Shown one piece after another: positions 17,463 through 25,600 of a stretch of 64,000 bases of DNA. The translations under genes were made by a program, and so were the position numbers. How positions within the stretch are numbered: the first letter of the stretch is position 1; each line of letters starts with the position of its first letter. The stretch is from positions 372,001-436,000 of the forward strand of contig CANLDW010000001.1 in assembly GCA_947489525.1 (NCBI GenBank). Direction: 5' to 3'. This DNA comes from an uncultured Psychrobacter sp. Its GTDB lineage: Bacteria > Pseudomonadota > Gammaproteobacteria > Pseudomonadales > Moraxellaceae. The notes below the pieces were generated by a model. It did not search any database, was not told where the DNA came from, and worked only from the letters and a program-made list of their open reading frames with translations.

Positions 17463-19496
17463 ATGAAAACCTATTACTGTAAACAAAGCCTGATCGCCCT
17501 TGGTATAACTACAGCGCTTGGAGTTTCGACTCAAGCCATGGCAGCATCAAGTGGCACCACCACAACTTCCGTCGATATTAAAAACGTAGCTACAGCGAGT
17601 TATAACGTCGCTGGTATTGCTCAGACTCCTATAACGTCGAATGAAGTCGTGGTCAGAGTATCGGAGCAAGTCTCGTTTACTTTAGTATCAAACAACTCAG
17701 ATGGTAGTCCTGGAGACGATACAAACGTCAATGAAGAGGTGGCTCCTAACGGTTTTGCTGTATTTCAGCACACGTTAACTAATACAGGTAATCGCAGCGA
17801 CAGTTATACGCTAAGGCTTGAGGATGTTACAGGCGACGATGGCAACTACGACTTAGCTAATTCTACGGTATCCTATTCGATATTTAATCCAGGTAATGAT
17901 ACGCCCATCGCAACGCAGTCAGGTATACCCGTCACTACTGCTAATGGACAATCGATTACACTTGAGAAGGGTCAGTTTATCAAATTTACCGTGAGTGCCA
18001 AAACGAATGGTAACAAAGGCGGTGATAGGCTAAATCTGAGGCTAAGCGCGACAAGTACAGTGCTACCAGAGGCAACAAGAACAGTCACCAATAGTAATGA
18101 CGCCGTGACTAAACTGCCTGTGTTTAGCATCGTAAAAACCTTTACTAATGCTTTGGATCTCAATGACGTCAACGATACTGCTGCTTATCGTATTGTCATC
18201 AAAAACCCGCGCGTATCTAATGCTACAGGTACAGAATACTCAACCAGTGCAACCGATATTACGATCGCTGATGAGTTACCAGCGGGACTGGTAATTGCTT
18301 CGGCAGTCAATGCTGGTAATATTACGGTAACAGGCAATGCAACCAAAGGCACAGTCAGCTCATCTAGCAACGGCTTTACGATTGCTGGAGCAAACTTACC
18401 GATTGACGCGACTATTACTATTGAGTTCACAGTCAAAAAAGCACCTAATGCTTCACCTGCAGCAGGTGCACTCAATCATGTCAAGATTACAGATGATCTC
18501 GATAACAACGCCAATACTGCTAATACTTTAGTTGATAGCACTAAGTCTGCTGACGAAGTTAATATGGCAAATTTCTATCCTGCTGATGATACAGATTTCA
18601 CCGATGGGACGATCGCTACTGGCAATAACGGCAACGACTCCACTCAGCCACTATTGACTATCAATCGCAGACTGACGCTGACCAATCCTACAGTAAGAGA
18701 GGTTGCACCTAAAGGAGAAGTTGCGCATCAAACCCTTATTACCAATAACGGCCAAGATACCGAAGGTAACACTGCAAACGCCCTGACCTTTACGATTAAT
18801 GATAACGATAACGGCACCCCTGATCTTATCAATATCGTGCCAGACTCAGTTACCCTTACCTATGATCCTGACGGTCCTGGACCGGCGTCTGCTCAAGCAC
18901 CTGTCAATATTAGACCAAACAGTAGTGGCATCTATGATGTCAACAGTGCATTACCTGGTGGTATAGCGCCAGGGGGTACAGTCAATATCAGCTACAAAGT
19001 TGCCTCTGACAATGCTGAGCTTGGTAGCACCGAGGATACCATTGTTACACTACGACCTAGAAATGAAGGTGCGCCAGTCGTTGCTCCTATAACCGATACT
19101 ACAAATGTGCGCGGCTTGACTCTTGTCAAGAGTCAAGGGTTGGATGCCAATTGTGACAACCAAGTGGATACAAGCCTTAGTAGCTCAAGCACACCACTAG
19201 CCGCCCTACCTGATCAGTGCGTGATTTATCAAATTGCTGCAACCAATACATCCTCAGTAGCTAGCGGTTTTGATATAAATGATTTGGTGATATCCGATGC
19301 CTTGGCTAATTTTGCAACCACTGCCGATTATAGAGTAGGTACAGCAGCAGCAACGATATCAAATGGCTCTACAATAAGCTCTCCTGCTACCAAAAATGAT
19401 ACATCGGTTACTACAACCATCAGTCCTCTTAAACCTCAGGGCGTAGCAACGATGCGCTTTGCGGTTAAGATCAAAAATAATCGGTCAACGAATTAA
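17463..19496 (+). CDS. Exported DUF11-repeat surface protein B
   Basis: This 677-aa secreted protein has a signal peptide ending ...GVSTQAMA-A (about residue 28). The mature N-terminus NVATASYNVAGIAQ...SNEVVVRV is the same module as in proteins C and D of the locus. Then come Ig-like DUF11 domains (LTNTGNRSDSYTLRLEDVTGDDG; FSIVKTFTNALDLNDVNDTAAYRI; DITIADELPAGLVIASAV). The C-terminal module starts GLTLVKSQGLDANC, continues PDQCVIYQIAATN and ends soon after ATMRFAVKIKNN. DUF11 domains are found in extracellular beta-rich stalks. There is no sorting signal of known type, and the length almost equals that of protein C (676 aa). The role is unknown; export of A-C by the D barrel is a hypothesis. 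Confidence 0.8.
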   Translation: MKTYYCKQSLIALGITTALGVSTQAMAASSGTTTTSVDIKNVATASYNVAGIAQTPITSNEVVVRVSEQVSFTLVSNNSDGSPGDDTNVNEEVAPNGFAVFQHTLTNTGNRSDSYTLRLEDVTGDDGNYDLANSTVSYSIFNPGNDTPIATQSGIPVTTANGQSITLEKGQFIKFTVSAKTNGNKGGDRLNLRLSATSTVLPEATRTVTNSNDAVTKLPVFSIVKTFTNALDLNDVNDTAAYRIVIKNPRVSNATGTEYSTSATDITIADELPAGLVIASAVNAGNITVTGNATKGTVSSSSNGFTIAGANLPIDATITIEFTVKKAPNASPAAGALNHVKITDDLDNNANTANTLVDSTKSADEVNMANFYPADDTDFTDGTIATGNNGNDSTQPLLTINRRLTLTNPTVREVAPKGEVAHQTLITNNGQDTEGNTANALTFTINDNDNGTPDLINIVPDSVTLTYDPDGPGPASAQAPVNIRPNSSGIYDVNSALPGGIAPGGTVNISYKVASDNAELGSTEDTIVTLRPRNEGAPVVAPITDTTNVRGLTLVKSQGLDANCDNQVDTSLSSSSTPLAALPDQCVIYQIAATNTSSVASGFDINDLVISDALANFATTADYRVGTAAATISNGSTISSPATKNDTSVTTTISPLKPQGVATMRFAVKIKNNRSTN

Positions 19497-19975
19497 TGGT
19501 CGCTACCTTTTATATCTGGCGTTTATAGGTAAGGTTACCTGTAAATGCCTTTTAAACACTATTGCTTGTTAATATTCTTCTTAAAGCAATCATCCGTCCT
19601 GTCTCTTAAGTGGACGTTAATGGTCACATTCAACTTAAACGTACTACTTATCTAAAAGGACTTAACATAAAAACGATAAATTGATCCTACTCGTAAAGAT
19701 AAACCTTAACTCTACAAATTTTTCCAATCATCAATCGTCGTATGTTTAATACCATTCAACAGTACCTAAATACCATCTATCACTTTTAAGATGACTTATT
19801 GTAATCAATTTGTAATAATAACCCAATATCTTGTATTTATTTAAACAAAAAATAGTCTATAAATTACTTAACTGGTACAAATTTTGCACCATTCAGATAA
19901 CTTAGACAAGTTACTAAACACCGTATTAAAAGCAGTACATTTATTAACAGCAGTACACTTAGCAAGGAATAAGAC
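19497..19975. other. Intergenic region before the small DUF11 gene
   Basis: This is 479 bp with no credible ORF. A short palindrome AGGTAA-GG-TTACCT lies at 19527-19540, and a copy of the ATTTGTAATAATAAC motif lies at 19808-19829. A promoter for the following genes is likely here but cannot be placed with confidence. Confidence 0.6.
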
Positions 19976-20440
19976 ATGACTATTCTAACTACCTTACGCT
20001 CGGCTCTATTTGTCAGCATCACCTCAGCTCTACTACTAAGTGTAGCTCATGCAGATGATGCGTTAAAGATGGAACTGACTGCTAACAAAGTAGTCAAAAC
20101 TCCTGAAGGTAAAGTCAGCTATTTACCTGTAAGTACAGCACCGAAAGGAACGGTTATCCAGTATCGTGCCAACTACACTAATACGATCAACCAAGACATC
20201 AACGATCTAGCAGTTGTCCTACCAATTCCTGCCAATATGGTGTTCAACGGCGAGGCTATGCCTGCTAGCGCTCAAGCTAGTATTGATGGTAAGAACTACG
20301 CCGAAATGCCGCTGATGCGTAGAGTTAATGGCAAGCTAGTACCCATTCCCTATTCTGAATACCGTACGTTACGCTGGAATATCAAACTACTCCCGGCCAA
20401 GAAGTCTGCGGCAGTAGCCCTTAACACCGTTGTTCAATAA
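19976..20440 (+). CDS. Small exported DUF11-like protein
   Basis: This is a 154-aa periplasmic or secreted protein with a signal peptide ending SVAHA-DD (residues about 1-26). One Ig-like DUF11-type domain follows: GTVIQYRANYTNTINQDIND, then LAVVLPIPANMVFNGEAMP and TLRWNIKLLPAKKSAAVAL. It is essentially a single unit of the domain that is repeated in its neighbours. AAGGAA precedes the ATG. Its stop lies 46 bp before the start of surface protein C, so the two are probably co-transcribed. It could be a chaperone, cap or minor subunit of the same surface system; sequence does not decide. Confidence 0.75.
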   Translation: MTILTTLRSALFVSITSALLLSVAHADDALKMELTANKVVKTPEGKVSYLPVSTAPKGTVIQYRANYTNTINQDINDLAVVLPIPANMVFNGEAMPASAQASIDGKNYAEMPLMRRVNGKLVPIPYSEYRTLRWNIKLLPAKKSAAVALNTVVQ

Positions 20441-20486
20441 CTCAATTTTAGAGCTATTTATTCAAACCTTCTAGGAGATTGACCGC

Positions 20487-22517
20487 ATGAAACCCAATTT
20501 ATTTAAATACTCAGTACTCACTGCCGGGATCGTTGGTGCTATGGGTATCAGTGGTACAGCCAATGCAGATAGCGTGACTTACGACAAAGACAATGCCTTT
20601 GCAGTTAAGAACGTAGCAACTGCAAGCTATACCGTCGCTGGTAATAATACCCGCCAAACTGCTGAGTCTAATGAAGTCACTATCAATGTTACTGAAACTG
20701 GCCAGTTCAGCTTAATCGCTACCAGCGATACAGACAACGATGTAAATACTAACTCAGGTGTTGTGATTAACCCGCAAACGGGTGCCACTGCCGAATTTAC
20801 GCATACTTTGAGTAACGATGGTAACGTCACTGACACCTATACGCTCAATCTCAGAAACGAAGCCGGCGATGACTTTGATTACGACATCTCAGCTAGCACT
20901 ATCTCTTATCAAATAGTTGATGCGGATGGTAACAACGTTGGTAGCCCAGTCAATATTAATAACGGTGGTACGATCCAGCTTGCGCCTGGTCAAAGAGCGA
21001 ACTTGGTCGTCACGGCGCCTGTAGCTAACAACACTGAACGTGCTATCAACGATAATGGTGTATTGACGGTAACGGCTACCAGTAGATATCTAACGGACAA
21101 TGGTCAAACAGCGACAGCAACGAATACTGATACTGCGATTACTACGACGCCTATCTACGCGATTACCAAATCAGCACGCAGCAATCTTGGCACTAGAGTT
21201 ATCGATCTAAATAATCCAAACGCCTATGTCGATTATACGATTACGGTTAGGAACGAAGGTAACGCTGATGGTACTGACGTCAATATTATTGATGCCCTAC
21301 CCAATGGTCTTGTTGCTATTCAGCCCAATGAGGCAAACTACGTTGCGCCAACCACGACAGGCGGTAGCAGCAATCAGACGCCAACGATATCAGCTGACGG
21401 CAGAACGATTACCGTCACCGGTCAAGATATCGCTCAAGACCAAACGATTACGGTCACCTTCCGTGCCAAACGATCAGCAAACGCGGCTGTTGGTAGCGAC
21501 TTTACGAACTACGCTGTCGTAGAGGATGACGTTGATGGCGATGGCACTATTGATCTAGTCGATAGCTCAGGCGATGCTGCTGATACTAATACTAATGAGA
21601 ATAATTATGAAGGTAATACTGGTCTCGGAGTAGATAATAACACCAATGCTACCGTCACTCCTAGCAACCAGAACCGTGATATTGATATTGTTGGTGGCGG
21701 TGAAAAAGAGGTTGCGCTACAAAGCCAAAATAACGGCTATACCTTCACTATCAGTAACAATGGTGAAGATATCGTAGAAGCCGCGCAAACAGGGCAAGTT
21801 CTGTTTACAGTAACCCCAACTGATGATATCAACGAAATCGATATCACAACGGTATTTGTCGATGTGGATGGTGATGGCGTATTAGATACCGCCGATGGCG
21901 ATAGAGTACTCACAGCAACTAATGGTCGATACGACCTTAACGATGCTGATGCTAATGGCTTAGCCGTGGGCGAGTCTGTCAATATCAGTGTCCTAGTCGA
22001 CACGAATGGTTCAGGTAGCAGAAACAACGCGGCGCAAACTAACGATATCGGTAAGTTTGAAGCCTTTACAGTTACTGTCTTACCCCAAGGTGAGGTAGAC
22101 GGCACGCCTGCTCCTGCCGGTGATATTGTTGCTGATGCGACAACGACCATGCAAGGCGTTGATCTACTCAAGTATCAGGCTGCTGCGGCTTGTGGTACTA
22201 CTCCTACCTCTATTACAGACTGGGTAACTACTAACGTTACGGCTACTGCTGATCAGTGTGCTTTTTATCGTCTAGAAGCCACAAATACTTTTAGCAATAC
22301 TCAGGTCACTAATATCGTCCTGCAAGATACGCTAGAGAATACGTTGACGTATCAAAATAACTTTGCATCAACGACGTCTAATAACTCATCTGCGGCGACA
22401 GAAAGCACTTCAGGTCAGACTGTTGGCGGTACCTTTAATACATTAACTGGTGGCGAGGTAGGTAATATCTATTTCTCAGCTGCCATCTCACAAACAGGAA
22501 CTAATACAACGCCATAA
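20487..22517 (+). CDS. Exported DUF11-repeat surface protein C
   Basis: This 676-aa secreted protein is a paralog of protein B. The signal peptide ends SGTANA-D (about residue 27). The N-terminal module NVATASYTVAGNNTRQTAESNEVTINV matches B and D. Several DUF11 domains follow (FTHTLSNDGNVTDTYTLNL; YAITKSARSNLG then VDYTITVRNEGNADG). Two acidic DxDxDGxxD loops (at 21528-21563 and 21861-21902) look like Ca2+ sites. The C-terminal module (VDLLKYQAAAACG, DQCAFYRLEATN, GNIYFSAAISQTG) matches A and B and ends the chain. AGGAG lies before the ATG. The protein is Thr/Asn/Asp-rich and almost free of cysteine except two in the terminal module. Confidence 0.8.
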   Translation: MKPNLFKYSVLTAGIVGAMGISGTANADSVTYDKDNAFAVKNVATASYTVAGNNTRQTAESNEVTINVTETGQFSLIATSDTDNDVNTNSGVVINPQTGATAEFTHTLSNDGNVTDTYTLNLRNEAGDDFDYDISASTISYQIVDADGNNVGSPVNINNGGTIQLAPGQRANLVVTAPVANNTERAINDNGVLTVTATSRYLTDNGQTATATNTDTAITTTPIYAITKSARSNLGTRVIDLNNPNAYVDYTITVRNEGNADGTDVNIIDALPNGLVAIQPNEANYVAPTTTGGSSNQTPTISADGRTITVTGQDIAQDQTITVTFRAKRSANAAVGSDFTNYAVVEDDVDGDGTIDLVDSSGDAADTNTNENNYEGNTGLGVDNNTNATVTPSNQNRDIDIVGGGEKEVALQSQNNGYTFTISNNGEDIVEAAQTGQVLFTVTPTDDINEIDITTVFVDVDGDGVLDTADGDRVLTATNGRYDLNDADANGLAVGESVNISVLVDTNGSGSRNNAAQTNDIGKFEAFTVTVLPQGEVDGTPAPAGDIVADATTTMQGVDLLKYQAAAACGTTPTSITDWVTTNVTATADQCAFYRLEATNTFSNTQVTNIVLQDTLENTLTYQNNFASTTSNNSSAATESTSGQTVGGTFNTLTGGEVGNIYFSAAISQTGTNTTP

Positions 22518-22536
22518 TTTTCAAATCACTGCTAAA

Positions 22537-22567
22537 GGGGTTTTCTTAATCAGATTAAGAGAACCCC
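22537..22567. repeat. Strong hairpin between surface protein C and the barrel protein
   Basis: GGGGTTTTCTTAAT / ATTAAGAGAACCCC pairs over 14 bp (one T-G wobble) with a 3-nt loop, 20 bp after the stop of protein C. No T-tract follows. It may moderate read-through or protect the upstream mRNA end. Confidence 0.75.
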
Positions 22568-22624
22568 ACTATTACTCTCTGTTTCATTACTCTTCATTTT
22601 CTTTCATAAGTAGGATTACTGATA

Positions 22625-25600
22625 ATGCGTCAAGCCGTATATTCATCTTGTAACCCTCGCAGCCGTATGGGGGCGCTCACAGCATTGTCCGTCTCAATGC
22701 TACTTATGCAAGCAAATGTCGCTTTTGCAGAAAATGGCAAGGGCATCACAAATATTACCAACATCGCTAGCACTAATTATAGTGTAGGCTCAGCTAGACA
22801 AAATAGCACATCAAACCCTGTCAGTTTTAAGTCGCTAACCCTACCGCAGTACGCTGTCAGTATCACCGAGCCACCTGTACAAACAGTAAAAGCAGGCAGC
22901 ACGGTGCAGTGGGTGAACGTACTTAGCAATAATGGTACGTTTGATGAGACGCTAGCACTGAGTTATGAGTATCCAAACAGCTTATCTAATTTTAAAGTCT
23001 ATCAAGATATCAACAAAAACGGTCTTATCGATGCTAACGAGACCGCGCTTATCAATCCAAATCAGATCAAGATTGGTCAAGGTGAGAGCATACAGCTCAT
23101 CGTACAAGCCCTATTAAGTGACAGTGCTCAAAACAACAATAGCGCGGATATTAAAATTGGTGTCGTCGTCGTAGAAGATACATCGGTAATGGCGGTAGCA
23201 ACAGACCGTTTAGTCGTTGTAGAGCCGAGCATCAGTTTTATGGATCGCGCATACAGCACTAACAAAAATAGCTCGCAAGTTGGCGATGACGTCTACGTTG
23301 ATATCGGTTATGCTCAGTGTAATGTACAACCCAATGCGCGCGATCAGGTTTGGGTGACGATCACCTCACCTGCAACGGGTGATACTTATTCGCTAAAAGC
23401 GATAGAAACGGGCAATAATACAGGTAAATATCAGCTTAGAGCAGCGACACAAAACAATGCCAATGCTATTGACGATGACATCATCCAGACGTTACAAGGC
23501 GATAATCTTTCTGTACGTTTGGATGCGTGTATTGCGCCGTCAGTAGGTCTAGACCAGCAGCCTAACGCATCAGATCTAACTGCAGTAAGTGACAATATTA
23601 CCAGCGGCATCTCAATCGTAAACGAGCTGCCAAACCTGCAAGTTATCAAAGAAGGCGATGTCAAAGACGCTGATCTTGGCGACTACGTCAACTACACTAT
23701 TAACGTCACTAATAGCGGTGCAGCAACCGCCTATGATGTACAGCTAAAAGACGCCTTGCCACGTGGTTTTGCTTACGTCAAAGGTAGCGCGCGCGTCAGC
23801 GAGAACGTGAGTGTCGATATCAATCAAGCGCAAACGACTGAGTTTAAAAGCGACGGTAAATATCAGGTATTAAGCCTTGGTAACATCGCCGCAGGTGAGA
23901 CGAAAGAGATCACTTACCGCGTACTTATCGGCGCTTCAGCACTTGGCGGCGACGGCATCAACCGGGCAACCGCCACTGCGCGCGATGAAAATGACGCTCC
24001 TATTACCTCAATGGAGGCACAGTGGCCGATTGATGTCAGCCGTGGTCTTATGAATACGGACGGTATCATCATTGGTAAAGTGTACCACGACATTAATCGT
24101 GATGGCATCCAGCAAAAAGCAGAGGGCGAGCTTGGGGTTGCTGGCGTACGCATTTATATGGAAAACGGTAACTTTGCTGTCACCGATCCTGAAGGTAAAT
24201 ATAACTTTTATGGGGTTAGTGCCAAGACTCATGTCTTAAAGGTCGATCGCACCACTATTCCTGCTGCTACTGAGCTGGTTATTCAGAGCAATCGCAACAC
24301 AGGCGATGCCGGTAGCCGCTTTGTAGACTTAAAGTACGGCGAGTTACACCGCGCGGACTTCGCTATTGTCGGCGGTATGGCAGATAGCACTGAGCGTCTT
24401 AACGCTGAGCTTATCGCACGCAGCAAAAGCATCAGTGTAAAAAATACAGCCCTCGAACAAGCGGTCAAAAGCAAGCTTGATCTTGAGCCTATCTACGATC
24501 GCGACTACAAAGACAACGTCGAAGCCAGCGGCTGTAAGTCCAACGACGTACTCGATAGAGGCATCAGCTGCGACTCAGCTATTGTCACCGATGTGCTAAC
24601 TCCTAGTGCTGAGCGTATCGACCTAGTCGTCAATAAAATTGCCGCACCTAAAGAGAAGCCGTTAGAGGAATACCTCAAAGAAGTCCCTAACAATGATGTC
24701 GCCTTTATCAACTTAAAAGATGGTCAACAGCTTGCCTCTTATAAGCAGATGGTACAAGTGCAAGCGCCCTTAGGCTCTGTGTTCACGCTGTATGCTAATA
24801 ACGAAATCGTATCTGAGCAGCAAATTGGTAAAACCGCTGAACAAGAAAAACAAAGTGTCATCGCTTTTGATTACTACGCTGTCGATCTAAAGCGTGGTCG
24901 CAATACGCTACGCGGCGTCGCAACTGATATCAATGGTCAAGTCATCTCCGAACAAACTATCACTGTGCGAGCCCCTGATAGCTTGCAAACCATTGATTAT
25001 CGTACACAGGATGGTCTGGTTGAAGCTGACGGCATCAGCGAATACCAAATCGTTGTGAGTTTAAAAGATCGTGATGGTAGCCCCTACATTGCCTCAACAC
25101 CCATCACTATCGATACCAATATTGGCCGTATCAAGCTGCCAGATGGCAGCAAAGACAAAGCAGGCACACAAGTTACCGTTACTGGCGGTGAGCTATTGAT
25201 TCCTGTGATCGCGCCCAGCGTCTCAGGTAATGGTGAGCTGATTATCGACACTGGTAGCGCCAAGCAAATTATCCCGCTGCAGTTTACGCCAAAGCTGCGT
25301 CCCTTGATTGCTGTAGGTATCGTTGAAGGTGCCATCTCCTTAAAGGATTTTGATGGTAGCAGTATTACCGATGCCCAAGGGGCATTTGAAGAAGAACTGC
25401 ACGAGTTTGCAGGTGGCGATGACTACGCTGCCTCTGGTCGTGCGGCGATGTTCCTCAAAGGTAAAGTGCGCGGTGATTATCTGTTGACTCTCGCTTATGA
25501 TAGCGAAAATAAAGGCGAGCGCTTGTTCCGTGATATTGAGCCGGGCGAGTACTACCCTGTTTATGGCGACTCCTCTGCCAAAGGTTTTGACGCACAGTCT

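Noticed and set aside
15491-22517. Surface proteins as sortase-anchored Sdr adhesins
   Set aside because: Although SdrB-like domains occur, there is no LPXTG motif, C-terminal membrane helix or sortase gene, and the organism appears Gram-negative.
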